Shown: one piece after another, positions 49,613 through 58,982 of the stretch | Layout of the letters: each line of letters begins with the position of its first letter | Numbering within the stretch: position 1 is the stretch's first letter | Assembly (NCBI RefSeq): GCF_023507705.1 | Contig: NZ_JALBGD010000003.1 | Coordinates: 1 to 64,000 of the forward strand | Direction: 5' to 3' | DNA length: 64,000 nt | Source of the DNA: Stappia sp. WLB 29 | Lineage (GTDB): Bacteria > Pseudomonadota > Alphaproteobacteria > Rhizobiales > Stappiaceae | Program-made: the position numbers and the translations under genes | The notes under the pieces: model-generated | Database searches by the model: none | What the model saw: the letters and a program-made list of their open reading frames with translations, nothing else | Told to the model about the DNA's origin: nothing

Positions 49613-51931
49613 ATGGCTCGCGGATCGTCACCCGGAAGCCGGCGCCCCGCCCGCGTCGAGCCGAAGATGGAGCGCAGCGGCGCAACGCTCGACATGCGGC
49701 TGACCGGCGCCGACCGGCCGGCGGCCGGCGGACATGCGCCCTCTTCCTCTTCCTCCGCCCCGGCCCGCAAGCGTGCGCCCCGAAAGGCCGGCTCGCTGGA
49801 GAGCGCCGGCAACGGTTCTGGCAGCGGTTCGGGCAACGGGTCAGGTAATGGTTCCGGTCTCGGCGGGGTTTCCGGCGGCCGGCTCTCGGGCGGCGGCAAT
49901 GGCGGCAGGAGCAGCGGCAAGGGCGGCGGCCGCAAGGGCGGGCGCGGCAAGTCCCGTGCAAAGCGCCAGGGCGGCGGGTTCGCGCGCCTGCTGAAGCGCG
50001 GCCTCTACTGGAGCTTCGTCCTGTGCATCTGGGGCGGCATCGCCGGCGTCGGCGTCCTCATCTATTACGCCGCCTACCTGCCGCCGACCTCCGAATGGAA
50101 AGTGCCGCAGCGCCCGCCCAACGTGCGCATCGTCGCCGCCGACGGCACCTTGATGGCGAATCGCGGCGACACCGGCGGCGAGGCGGTGCGGCTCGAACAA
50201 TTGCCGCCCTATCTGCCGCAGGCGGTGATCGCCATCGAGGACCGGCGCTTCTACTCGCATTTCGGCCTCGATCCCTTGGGCCTCGGCCGTGCGGTGCTGA
50301 CCAACATCACCTCCGGCCGGCTGGTGCAGGGCGGCTCGACGCTGACCCAGCAGCTCGCCAAGAACCTGTTCCTGGAGCCCGACCGGACCCTGCGACGCAA
50401 GGTCCAGGAGGCGGTCCTCGCGCTGTGGCTGGAGACCAACTACTCCAAGGACGAGATCCTGGAGATGTATCTCAACCGGGTCTATTTCGGCGCCGGTGCC
50501 TATGGCGTCGATGCGGCCGCCCGGCGCTATTTCGGCAAGTCGGCGCGCTTGATCAGCGTGTCCGAAGCGGCAACGCTCGCCGGCCTGCTCAAGGCGCCCT
50601 CGCGCTACGCCCCGACCCGCAATCCGGACCTTGCCCAGGAACGCGCCACCACCGTGCTCGCGGCCATGGCCGAGGAGGGCTATCTCACCGATGCCGAGGC
50701 GCGCGATGCCATCGCCGCGCCGCTGCGCGTCGTCACCCACCACACCTCGGCCAGCGAGAACTACATTGCCGACTGGGTGATGGAGCTGCTGCCGGGCTAT
50801 GTCGGCGCCATCGAGGACGACATCGTCGTCGACACGACGATCGATCTCGGCCTGCAGATCATCGCCGAGGATTCCCTGCGCCGCGCCCTGTCCGAGGAAG
50901 GCGCCAAGCTCGGCGTCGGCCAGGGCGCCATCGTCACGCTGGACGGATCGGGCGCGGTCAAGGCGCTGGTCGGCGGGCGCGACTATGCGCAGAGCCAGTT
51001 CAACCGCGCGGTCAATGCCCGGCGCCAGCCCGGCTCCGCCTTCAAACCCTTCGTCTATCTCGCCGCGCTGGAGCGCGGGCTGACGCCGGCGACCGTGCGG
51101 GTCGACGAGCCGATCAAGATCGGCAAGTGGGCGCCGAAGAACTACACCAAGACCTATCGCGGCCCGGTGACCTTGACCGAGGCGCTGTCGCTGTCGCTCA
51201 ACACCGTGGCCGCGCGCCTCGCCGAGGAAGTCGGCCCGCGCGCCATCATCCGCACCGCCCGCAAGCTCGGCATCACCTCGCCGCTCGCCTCCAACCTGTC
51301 GATCTCGCTCGGCACCTCGGAGGTGACGCCGCTGGAGATCGCCGCCGGCTACACGCCGTTCTCCAACGGCGGCTATGCGGTGGTGCCGCATGTCATCCGC
51401 CAGATCCGCACGCTCGAGGGCAAGGTGCTCTATGCGCGCACCGGCGACGGCGCGGGGCGGGTCATCGACCATGCGACGCTGGCCGACATGAACATGATGA
51501 TGGCGCAGACGCTGACCACCGGCACCGGCAAGATCGCCAATCTGCCGGGCCGGCCGGCCGGTGGCAAGACCGGCACCAGCCAGGATTTCCGCGACGGCTG
51601 GTTCATCGGCTATACCGGCTCGCTGACCACCGCCGTCTGGCTCGGCAACGACGACAATTCGCCGACCAAGCGCGCCACCGGCGGTTCGCTGCCGGCCAAG
51701 GTCTGGAAGGACGTGATGCAGGCGGGGCACCAGGGCCTGCCGGTCGCCAGCCTTCCGGGCGTGTCCGACCGGCCGGTGCAGGTGGCGGAGCCTGCCGCAG
51801 CGCCGCTCGACATGCCGATGCGCGACATTCCCGCCGAGGGCGATCCGTCGCGCCGGCTGCCGCCGATGCGCGATTCGGACGGCGGCGGGGGCGGCCCGCT
51901 CGACCTCCTCAACCGGATCTTCGGGGGCTGA
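49613..51931 (+). CDS. Class A penicillin-binding protein (PBP1A-like)
   Basis: 772-residue bifunctional peptidoglycan synthase. A basic cytoplasmic region of about 125 residues with Gly/Ser/Asn low complexity (55-115) leads to a transmembrane helix (131-152). The GT51 domain has EDRRFYSHFGLDPLG, GGSTLTQQLAKNLFL and ILEMYLNRVYFG. The transpeptidase has the SxxK serine Ser475 in QPGSAFKPF, SLSLNT (SxN) and KTGTSQDFRDGW. The ATG at 49613 was chosen; a TTG at 49592 overlaps the SD. It may be the partner of the LpoA-like lipoprotein at 38 kb (inference). Confidence 0.93.
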   Translation: MARGSSPGSRRPARVEPKMERSGATLDMRLTGADRPAAGGHAPSSSSSAPARKRAPRKAGSLESAGNGSGSGSGNGSGNGSGLGGVSGGRLSGGGNGGRSSGKGGGRKGGRGKSRAKRQGGGFARLLKRGLYWSFVLCIWGGIAGVGVLIYYAAYLPPTSEWKVPQRPPNVRIVAADGTLMANRGDTGGEAVRLEQLPPYLPQAVIAIEDRRFYSHFGLDPLGLGRAVLTNITSGRLVQGGSTLTQQLAKNLFLEPDRTLRRKVQEAVLALWLETNYSKDEILEMYLNRVYFGAGAYGVDAAARRYFGKSARLISVSEAATLAGLLKAPSRYAPTRNPDLAQERATTVLAAMAEEGYLTDAEARDAIAAPLRVVTHHTSASENYIADWVMELLPGYVGAIEDDIVVDTTIDLGLQIIAEDSLRRALSEEGAKLGVGQGAIVTLDGSGAVKALVGGRDYAQSQFNRAVNARRQPGSAFKPFVYLAALERGLTPATVRVDEPIKIGKWAPKNYTKTYRGPVTLTEALSLSLNTVAARLAEEVGPRAIIRTARKLGITSPLASNLSISLGTSEVTPLEIAAGYTPFSNGGYAVVPHVIRQIRTLEGKVLYARTGDGAGRVIDHATLADMNMMMAQTLTTGTGKIANLPGRPAGGKTGTSQDFRDGWFIGYTGSLTTAVWLGNDDNSPTKRATGGSLPAKVWKDVMQAGHQGLPVASLPGVSDRPVQVAEPAAAPLDMPMRDIPAEGDPSRRLPPMRDSDGGGGGPLDLLNRIFGG

Positions 51932-51943
51932 TCGACAGGCCCC

Positions 51944-53146
51944 TCAGCCGGCCATGCGGGCGCGGCGGCTGACCAGCAGCGCCAGCACCGCGCCGAAGCC
52001 GTTGGCGGCGATGATCAGCGCCAGCGGCAGGGCGGTGCCGCCATGGGTGGCGCCGACGCCGATGCCGACCGCCGCGGCAATGCTCATCTGGCAGATGCCC
52101 ATCAGCGAGGAGGCGCTGCCGGCCCGGTCCGGGAAGGGCATCAGCGCCGCGGCCTGCGCCTGCGGCAGGGCAAGGCCCACCCCCACCATGTAGAGCATCA
52201 TCGGCGCGATGACGGAGAGCGCCGAAGGCGCGGCGAGAACCGCGACGATCATCGCCGCCCCGCCCAGCGCCAGCGCCGCGCAGCCGGTGAGGATCGTCAC
52301 TTCCGCGCCCTTTTTCGGCGCCAGCCGCTGGCCGATCAGCGTTCCCACCACATAGGCGCCGGCGCAGACGCCGAAGGCGATCCCGTAGAGCGAGGGGGAG
52401 AGCCCGAAGATGTCCTGCAGCACGAAGGACGAGCCGGAGATGAAGGCGAACAGCCCGCAATAGGTCAGCGTCACCACCGCCAGATAGGCGGCATAGGCGC
52501 GGTGGCGCAGCAGGCCGCCGAAGCCCGACAGGATCGCCCGGACCGAGAAGGGCGCCGTCTCGCGTGCGCGGATCGTCTCGGGCAGCCCGCGCCAGACGCC
52601 GACGATCACCGCGGCTGCAAAGGCGACCGAGACCAGGAAGACGAAGCGCCAGCCGCCGGCCGCCGCGATCAGCCCGCCGAAGAACGGGGCGATCGCCGGG
52701 GCAAGGCCCATGATCGAGCCCATGCGGGCGAGCTCCTGGCCCGCGCGCGGGCCCTCGTAGAGATCGCGCACCACCGCGCGCGCCAGCACCACCGGCCCGG
52801 CGGCGCCGAAGGCCTGGCAGAAGCGCGCGACGATCAGCACCTCGACGGTGGGCGCCAGCGTGCAGGCAAGGCTCGCCACCGCATAGATGGCAAGCCCGGC
52901 GATCAGCACCGGCTTGCGGCCGATGCGGTCGGCGAGCGGGCCGTAGAACACCTGTCCGGCGGCGAAGCCGACGAGGAACACCGACAGGGTCAGCTGCACC
53001 GAGGCGTGGGTCGTATCGAGATCGCGCAGGATCGACGGCAGCGCCGGCAGGTACATGTCGGTGGAGATCGGGCCGAGCGCCGTCAGGCTGGCGAGCAGGA
53101 TGGTGAGCGCCCAGGTGTCCGGCTTGAGGGTGTCCGGCTTGAGCAT
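51944..53146 (-). CDS. Bcr/CflA-family multidrug MFS transporter
   Basis: 400 residues with twelve hydrophobic helices. Family markers: LGPISTDMYLPALPSI in helix 1, GFAAGQVFYGPLADRIGRKPVLIAGL (MFS motif A) and RFCQAFGAAGPVVLARAVVRDLY. Such proteins export drugs, sulfonamides or peptides by proton antiport; the substrate is unpredictable. It converges with the PBP gene (12-bp gap). Confidence 0.92.
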   Translation of the reverse strand: MLKPDTLKPDTWALTILLASLTALGPISTDMYLPALPSILRDLDTTHASVQLTLSVFLVGFAAGQVFYGPLADRIGRKPVLIAGLAIYAVASLACTLAPTVEVLIVARFCQAFGAAGPVVLARAVVRDLYEGPRAGQELARMGSIMGLAPAIAPFFGGLIAAAGGWRFVFLVSVAFAAAVIVGVWRGLPETIRARETAPFSVRAILSGFGGLLRHRAYAAYLAVVTLTYCGLFAFISGSSFVLQDIFGLSPSLYGIAFGVCAGAYVVGTLIGQRLAPKKGAEVTILTGCAALALGGAAMIVAVLAAPSALSVIAPMMLYMVGVGLALPQAQAAALMPFPDRAGSASSLMGICQMSIAAAVGIGVGATHGGTALPLALIIAANGFGAVLALLVSRRARMAG

Positions 53147-53233
53147 GCGAGCGGCCTTCTGGCGGCGGCGCGCGGCCGCGAGCTCGGGCGGGCGCCGGTG
53201 GGGAGAGGGCGGCTGGCGGGCGGAACTGCCGGG

Positions 53234-54013
53234 TCAGCCGTAGAGATGCAGGCGGCCGCCCTCGCGCTTCAGCCAGTCGCGCGCCTCCTCCGTATGCGGG
53301 GCAAGGCGGCGGCAATGGGCCCAGAAGCGCGGGCCGTGGTTCATCTCGGCGAGATGGGCGACCTCATGGGCAGCGACGTAATCGAGGATCGACGGCGGCG
53401 CAAGCACAAGCCGCCAGGAGAAGGACAGCCGCCCGTCCGAGGTACAGGAGCCCCAGCGGCTGCGGGTATCGCGCAAGGTGAGCGCCGTCGGCGTGCGGCC
53501 CAGCGCTTCCGCGTGGCGCGCGACCGCGCGCTCAAGGTCCCGCCGCGCCTCGCGCTTCAGCCAGTCGGTGAGCTTGCGGGCGATGTGTTCGTCCGCGCCC
53601 GGCACCAGCAGCCGGCCCACCGCATAGCCCTCGGCTTCGCTGTCCGCATCCGGCTCCGGCGCCGGCTCGGCGCGCACCAGTCCGCGCAAGCCCCCCGCTG
53701 CAACGATCCGGTGCGCCGCCCCGCGCAGCGGGATCACGCCCCCTTGCGCGAACGGCACCGCCTCGGGCCGCTCGCCGAGCCGCCCGGCCAGCCAGCCGCG
53801 CTGGCGCTGCGCGAAGTCGCGCGCGGTGGCCAGGGTTCCGCCCTTCGGCACGGTCAGCACCGGCGCGCCGCCGTCCGGCGGCACGCGCAGGATATAGCGG
53901 CGCGCCTGCGGGTTGCCGCGCAGCACGATGCGCTGCTCCCGCCCGTCGATCTCCAGCGTGATCGCCTCGGGCAGGACCGGTTGTTGCCGGCGCAGGCGGA
54001 ACAAGCCGCTCAC
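53234..54013 (-). CDS. YgjP-like (SprT-domain) zinc metallopeptidase
   Basis: 259-residue protein. The C-terminal half has the YgjP/DUF45 pattern TLRDTRSRWGSCTSDGRLSFSWRL, LDYVAAHEVAHLAEMNHGPRFWA with the zinc motif HEVAH and a downstream His. The N-terminal half has short beta strands (RRYILRVPPDG, VLTVPKGGTLATARDF). Its start overlaps the stop of the ThiF-like gene by 4 bp. Biological substrate unknown. Confidence 0.9.
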   Translation of the reverse strand: MSGLFRLRRQQPVLPEAITLEIDGREQRIVLRGNPQARRYILRVPPDGGAPVLTVPKGGTLATARDFAQRQRGWLAGRLGERPEAVPFAQGGVIPLRGAAHRIVAAGGLRGLVRAEPAPEPDADSEAEGYAVGRLLVPGADEHIARKLTDWLKREARRDLERAVARHAEALGRTPTALTLRDTRSRWGSCTSDGRLSFSWRLVLAPPSILDYVAAHEVAHLAEMNHGPRFWAHCRRLAPHTEEARDWLKREGGRLHLYG

Positions 54014-54816
54014 GCGCCGGCCAGCTCGTCGAAGCGCTTGCGGACGGTGCCGTTCAGCGGGTTCTTCGCGCTCCAGCGATAGCGGATCGTCTCGAAGCGC
54101 ATGGAGCGGGTGTCGACCAGCAGCAGCCGGCCGAGCAGGCCCTCGCCGAAGCCGACGATCTCCTTGATCGCCTCCATCGCCTGCATCGTGCCGACGATGC
54201 CGGTCAGCGCGCCGAGCACGCCGGCCTCGGCGCAGGTCGGCAGCAAGCCGTCCGCCGGGCGCTCGGGGAAGAGGCAGCGATAGGTCGGGTTCGGCGTGCC
54301 GTCCTCGCCCGCCTCGTACGGCTTCAGCAGCGTCAGGGAGCCGTCGAGCCGACCGACCGCGCCGGTGACCAGCGGCTTGCCGGCGAAGAAGCAGGCATCG
54401 GAAACCAGGTAGCGGGTGGCGAAATTGTCGGACCCGTCGACCACGAGGTCGTAGCGCGAAATCAGCGCCAGCGCGTTGGTCGCGCCGAGCCGCGCCACAT
54501 GCGGCTCAACCTTCACATGCGGGTTCAGCCGGGCGATCGCCTCGGCCGCGCTCGCCACTTTCGGCTCGCCGAGATGGTCGGTGTCGTGGATCACCTGGCG
54601 CTGCAGGTTGGACAGGGACACGGTGTCGTCGTCGACGACGCCCAGCGTGCCGACGCCGGCCGCCGCCAGATATTGCAGCACCGGCGCGCCGAGCCCGCCG
54701 GCGCCGATCACCAGCACCCTTGCGGCCTTCAGCTTCTGCTGGCCGGGGCCGCCGACATCCTGCAACACGATGTGGCGGGCATAGCGTTCGAGTTCTGCGG
54801 GCGAAAGCGGGGTCAT
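54010..54816 (-). CDS. HesA/MoeB/ThiF-family E1-like adenylyltransferase
   Basis: 268-residue E1-like protein that would adenylate the C-terminus of a sulfur carrier such as MoaD or ThiS. It has RYARHIVLQDVGGPGQQKL, the nucleotide motif VLVIGAGGLGAPVLQYLAAAG, DDDTVSLSNLQRQVIHD, LVVDGSDNFATRYLVSDACF and the catalytic-Cys segment LPTCAEAGVLGALTGI. The structural zinc cysteines of E. coli MoeB are not intact: CYRC is TYRC here and the C-terminal CxxC is missing. No rhodanese domain. The ATG at 54816 gives the family N-terminus. Confidence 0.92.
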   Translation of the reverse strand: MTPLSPAELERYARHIVLQDVGGPGQQKLKAARVLVIGAGGLGAPVLQYLAAAGVGTLGVVDDDTVSLSNLQRQVIHDTDHLGEPKVASAAEAIARLNPHVKVEPHVARLGATNALALISRYDLVVDGSDNFATRYLVSDACFFAGKPLVTGAVGRLDGSLTLLKPYEAGEDGTPNPTYRCLFPERPADGLLPTCAEAGVLGALTGIVGTMQAMEAIKEIVGFGEGLLGRLLLVDTRSMRFETIRYRWSAKNPLNGTVRKRFDELAGA

Positions 54817-54853
54817 CAAGGGATCCGGAGCGTCGAAAGAAGGAGGCGAATGG

Positions 54854-55921
54854 TCAGCGCAGTAGGCGGCCGACCAGCCGGGCGGTATAGTCGACCATCG
54901 GGATGACGCGGGCATAGTTCAGCCGGGTCGGGCCGATCACGCCGAGCACGCCGATGATCCTCTCGTCCTGGTCGCGGAAGGGCGAGACGACGATGGAGGA
55001 GCCGGACAGCGAGAACAGCTTGTTCTCCGAGCCGATGAAGATGCGCACCCCCTCGCCGCCCTCGGCGGCGGTCAAGAGCTGGATCAGGTCGCGCTTGTTC
55101 TCCAGATCGTCGAACAGCAGGCGGATGCGCTCCAGGTCCTGCTCGGCCTCCAGATGCGACAGCAGGTTGGAGCGGCCGCGCACGATCAGCGAGCCGGCCG
55201 CGTCGACCACGCCGGAGCGGGTGGCGATGCCCGCTTCCACCAGCTTGGCGGTCAGCTCGTCCAGCTCCTTCTGGTGGCGGTCGCGCTGGATCTCCAGTTC
55301 GCGCCGCGCCTCGGCGAGCGTCCGCCCGCGGATCAGGCTGGTGAGATAGTTCGACGCCTCGATCAGGGCGGTCTGCGGCAGGCCCGGCGGCAGGTCGACG
55401 ATGCGGTTCTCCACCGAGCCGTCGTCGCCGACCAGCACGACGAGCGCCTTCAGCGGCTCGATGCGGACGAATTCGACATGGCGCAGGCGCACGTCCGCCT
55501 TGTGGGTGAAGACGACGCCGGCGCCGCGCGACAGGCCGGACAGCATCTGGCTGGCCTCGGTCAAGAGCTGCTCGCTGGTGCGCTCGCTGCGCGCCGCCTT
55601 GACCTGGATGTCGATCTGGTCGCGCTCCTCGCGCGTCAGGTCGCCGACCTCCAGCAGCGCATCGACGAAGAAGCGCAGGCCCCCTTCCGTCGGCATGCGT
55701 CCGGCCGAGGTATGCGGCGAATAGAGCAGCCCGGCATGTTCCAGGTCCGACATGACATTGCGGATCGAGGCCGGCGACAGCTGGATGCCCGGCAGGCGCG
55801 ATAGGTTGCGCGACCCCACCGGTTCGCCGGTGTCGAGATAGGATTCGACGATGGCGCGGAAGATCTCCCGCGACCGCTTGTCGAGATCGCCAAGGCTCAC
55901 GGACGGCACACCCAGCGTCAC
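54854..55921 (-). CDS. hrcA: Heat-inducible transcription repressor HrcA
   Basis: 355-residue repressor of the groESL (CIRCE) heat-shock regulon. It has an N-terminal winged helix ([56 protein letters not shown]), a dimerisation GAF-like region and the C-terminal [32 protein letters not shown]. The start is the GTG at 55921, with GGGGAGCAGGAAC upstream. I see no CIRCE (TTAGCACTC-N9-GAGTGCTAA) in its 5' region. Divergent from rph, a common alphaproteobacterial arrangement. Confidence 0.95.
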   Translation of the reverse strand: MTLGVPSVSLGDLDKRSREIFRAIVESYLDTGEPVGSRNLSRLPGIQLSPASIRNVMSDLEHAGLLYSPHTSAGRMPTEGGLRFFVDALLEVGDLTREERDQIDIQVKAARSERTSEQLLTEASQMLSGLSRGAGVVFTHKADVRLRHVEFVRIEPLKALVVLVGDDGSVENRIVDLPPGLPQTALIEASNYLTSLIRGRTLAEARRELEIQRDRHQKELDELTAKLVEAGIATRSGVVDAAGSLIVRGRSNLLSHLEAEQDLERIRLLFDDLENKRDLIQLLTAAEGGEGVRIFIGSENKLFSLSGSSIVVSPFRDQDERIIGVLGVIGPTRLNYARVIPMVDYTARLVGRLLR

Positions 55922-56182
55922 GTTCCTGCTCCCCGGTTCTGCAAATCCACCTTCGGCACTTCAGGTCCCCTGCCCCGTCGCTCCGCCCGGCATCGCGGCG
56001 CATCCCCGAATATAGTGCGCCCTGCGCGCGATTGCCCATGCCTTAGGTGCGGTCCGACCGGCCGCGCCACGGGACAAGCGGCAGACAGGCATTTCATTCC
56101 GGTCCCATATTGGATTAAGAGGGACGCGAAACAGGAGCAAGGGGCATCGACGCCCCGCGCGGCAGGCTTGAAGGGGATCGAC

Positions 56183-56896
56183 ATGCGGCCATCCAAACGT
56201 GCAGCGGACGAGTTGCGCGCCGTGACGCTGGAACGGAGCGTTTCCAAGCACGCGGAAGGATCGTGCCTGGTCAAGTTCGGCGACACGCATGTGCTGTGCA
56301 CGGCGAGCCTGGAAGAGCGCATTCCGCCCTGGCTGCGCGGCCAGGGTCGCGGCTGGGTCACGGCAGAATACGGCATGCTGCCGCGCGCCACCGGCGAGCG
56401 CATGCGCCGCGAGGCGTCCTCGGGCAAGCAGTCCGGCCGCACCCAGGAGATCCAGCGGCTGATCGGCCGCTCGCTGCGCGCCATCGTCGACCTGCCGCTG
56501 CTCGGCGAGCGCCAGATCTCCGTCGACTGCGACGTCATCCAGGCCGATGGCGGCACCCGCACCGCCGCGATCACCGGCGCCTGGGTCGCCCTGCACGACT
56601 GCATCGAGTGGATGCGCGCCCGCGACATGGTCGCCGGCAAGGTGCTGAAGGACCATATCGCCGCGATTTCCTGCGGCATCCATGGCGGCCAGGCGGTGCT
56701 CGATCTCGACTATCTCGAGGATTCGGACGCCGACACCGACGCCAATTTCGTCATGACCGGCTCCGGCGGCATCGTCGAGATCCAGGGCACGGCGGAGGGC
56801 GAGCCCTTCTCCGAGGAGCAGTTCGCCCAGCTGTTGGCGCTGGCCAAGTCCGGCATCGGCCGGCTGGTCGACCTGCAGAAGATGGCGATCTCGTGA
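56183..56896 (+). CDS. rph: RNase PH
   Basis: 237-residue phosphorolytic exoribonuclease that trims tRNA 3' ends. Conserved stretches: [91 protein letters not shown] and the C-terminal GLKGTAE-like [12 protein letters not shown]. The ATG at 56183 has AAGGGGA 6 nt upstream. First gene of rph-rdgB-hemW. Confidence 0.96.
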   Translation: MRPSKRAADELRAVTLERSVSKHAEGSCLVKFGDTHVLCTASLEERIPPWLRGQGRGWVTAEYGMLPRATGERMRREASSGKQSGRTQEIQRLIGRSLRAIVDLPLLGERQISVDCDVIQADGGTRTAAITGAWVALHDCIEWMRARDMVAGKVLKDHIAAISCGIHGGQAVLDLDYLEDSDADTDANFVMTGSGGIVEIQGTAEGEPFSEEQFAQLLALAKSGIGRLVDLQKMAIS

Positions 56897-56903
56897 GGCG
56901 CGC

Positions 56904-57551
56904 ATGACCGACACCCCCTCCCCCGTGCGCCGGCTCGAGCCGGGCCGGATCGTGCTGGCGAGCCACAATCCGGGCAAGCTGCGCGAGTTCGACGACCTGA
57001 TGGCGCCCTACGGCTACGAGGTCGTCTCGGCCGGTTCGCTCGGCCTGCCGGAGCCGGAAGAGACCGGCACCACCTTCGAGGCAAATGCAGAGCTGAAGGC
57101 GCGCGCGGCCGCCGAGGCGTCCGGCCTGCCGGCGCTCGCCGACGACAGCGGCTTCTGCGTCGTCGCGCTGAACGGCGATCCCGGGGTCTACTCGGCCCGT
57201 TGGGCGGGACCGGAGAAGGATTTCGCGATGGCGATGCGGACCATCGAGGAAAAGCTGCATGCCGCCGGCGCGACCGCTCCGGCCGACCGCCGCTCGTCCT
57301 TCGTCGCCGTGCTGTGCCTTGCCTGGCCGGACGGCGAGATCGCCCTGTTCCGCGGCGAGGTCGAGGGCACCGCCGTGTGGCCGCCGCGCGGCAGCGGCGG
57401 CTTCGGCTACGACCCGATGTTCCAGCCGGACGGCGAAAGCCGCACCTTCGGCGAGATGTCGGCGGAGGAAAAGCACGGCCAGAACGGCACCGCGCTGTCG
57501 CACCGTGCCCGCGCCTTCGCGGACTTCTCGGCGCGCTGCCTGGAGGCATGA
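56904..57551 (+). CDS. rdgB: XTP/dITP diphosphatase
   Basis: 215-residue house-cleaning pyrophosphatase that removes non-canonical purine triphosphates. It has [61 protein letters not shown] and [13 protein letters not shown]. It starts 7 bp after rph and its stop overlaps the hemW start. Confidence 0.95.
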   Translation: MTDTPSPVRRLEPGRIVLASHNPGKLREFDDLMAPYGYEVVSAGSLGLPEPEETGTTFEANAELKARAAAEASGLPALADDSGFCVVALNGDPGVYSARWAGPEKDFAMAMRTIEEKLHAAGATAPADRRSSFVAVLCLAWPDGEIALFRGEVEGTAVWPPRGSGGFGYDPMFQPDGESRTFGEMSAEEKHGQNGTALSHRARAFADFSARCLEA

Positions 57552-58705
57552 TGGCGCAGGCGGACGGCGGTTTCGGCATCTATGTGCATTGGCCTTTCTG
57601 CGAGGCCAAATGCCCGTATTGCGACTTCAACAGCCATGTCCGCCATGCCGGCGTCGATCAGGCGCGCTTTGCCGCGGCTTTCGAGCGGGAACTCGCCTAT
57701 TTCGCCGCCCGCACGCGCGGCCGCCGGGTCGATTCCATCTTTCTCGGCGGCGGCACCCCGTCATTGATGCTCCCCGCGACCGTCGGCCGCGTGCTCGACG
57801 CCATCGCCGGCCACTGGGAAATCTCGCCCACCGTCGAGGTCTCGATGGAGGCCAACCCATCCTCGGTGGAGGCGGAGCGGTTCCGCGGCTATCGCGCGGC
57901 CGGCGTCAACCGCCTGTCGCTCGGCGTGCAGTCCTTGCGGGATGCGGACCTGAAGCGCCTCGGCCGGCTGCATGACGCTGCCCAGGCGCGCGAGGCGATC
58001 GGCATCGCCCGCGCGACCTTCGAGCGCATCTCCTTCGACCTGATCTACGCCCGGCCCGACCAGAGCGCCGCCGCCTGGCGCACCGAGCTGGAGGAGGCGA
58101 TCGGCCTTGCCGCCGACCACCTGTCGCTCTACCAGCTCACCATCGAGCAGGGCACGCCCTATTTCGAGCTGCACCGCACCGGCAAGCTGGTGGTGCCCGA
58201 TCCCGACACCGCCGCCGATCTCTACGACCTGACGCAGGAGATCTGCACCGCCCACGGCATGCCGGCCTACGAGGTCTCCAACCACGCCGTGCCCGGCGCG
58301 GAATGCCGGCACAATCTCGTCTACTGGCGCTACGGCGACTATGTCGGCGTCGGCCCCGGCGCCCATGGCCGGCTGACCGGCGGCAACGGCAAGTTCGCCA
58401 CCGCCACCGAACGCCACCCCGAGACCTGGCTCGCCGCCGTCGAGGCGCGCGGCGAGGGGCTGGTGGAGGACATGTCGCTGACCCAGGAAGAGCAGGGCGA
58501 CGAGTTCCTCCTGATGGGCCTGCGGCTGGTGGAGGGCGTCGACCTTGCCCGTTTCGAGGCGATTTCCGACCGCCGGATCGATCCGCGGCGTGTCGCCGAC
58601 CTCATCGAACACGGCATGGTGGAACGACTCGATGGCACGCGAATGCGAGTCACGCCGGCCGGATGCCTCGTTCTGGACGCCGTCGTCGCCGATCTTGCAT
58701 CGTGA
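57551..58705 (+). CDS. hemW: Radical SAM heme chaperone HemW
   Basis: 384-residue radical SAM protein related to coproporphyrinogen dehydrogenase HemN but acting in heme delivery. The cluster motif is CEAKCPYC (Cys17, 21, 24), followed by FLGGGTPSL, VSMEANPSS, GVNRLSLGVQSL and the HemW-type HNLVYW motif (CRHNLVYWRYGDYVGVGPGAHG). The ATG at 57551 was preferred over the ATG at 57548 because GGAGG ends at 57546. Overlaps rdgB. Confidence 0.94.
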   Translation: MAQADGGFGIYVHWPFCEAKCPYCDFNSHVRHAGVDQARFAAAFERELAYFAARTRGRRVDSIFLGGGTPSLMLPATVGRVLDAIAGHWEISPTVEVSMEANPSSVEAERFRGYRAAGVNRLSLGVQSLRDADLKRLGRLHDAAQAREAIGIARATFERISFDLIYARPDQSAAAWRTELEEAIGLAADHLSLYQLTIEQGTPYFELHRTGKLVVPDPDTAADLYDLTQEICTAHGMPAYEVSNHAVPGAECRHNLVYWRYGDYVGVGPGAHGRLTGGNGKFATATERHPETWLAAVEARGEGLVEDMSLTQEEQGDEFLLMGLRLVEGVDLARFEAISDRRIDPRRVADLIEHGMVERLDGTRMRVTPAGCLVLDAVVADLAS

Positions 58706-58982
58706 TTTTTTACGATATCTTCTGAAAAAACGCAGGCACCGCAACTTTTTTCCACCGCGTGGCCGCTTCCGGCAAGATCCTGTCTTGTCTCGCGTTTTCG
58801 CAGCGCTTGCGAGAAGTTTCCCTCCGCGGAACCGCTGCGTCCGGTATCCCCGCACCGCTTCGGCCGATGTAGACCTCCGTACAGGTTGAAGCGGCGTTGA
58901 TCTTTGTCATACTATTTTGCAATGCGAAAAAAGGCAGGCGGCTTATGCTGCACCGCCTCACGGAGATTGCGAGGTCGGTCAC

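Noticed and set aside
55922-56182. Possible CIRCE operator upstream of hrcA
   Set aside because: I searched by eye for TTAGCACTC-N9-GAGTGCTAA and found no acceptable match.
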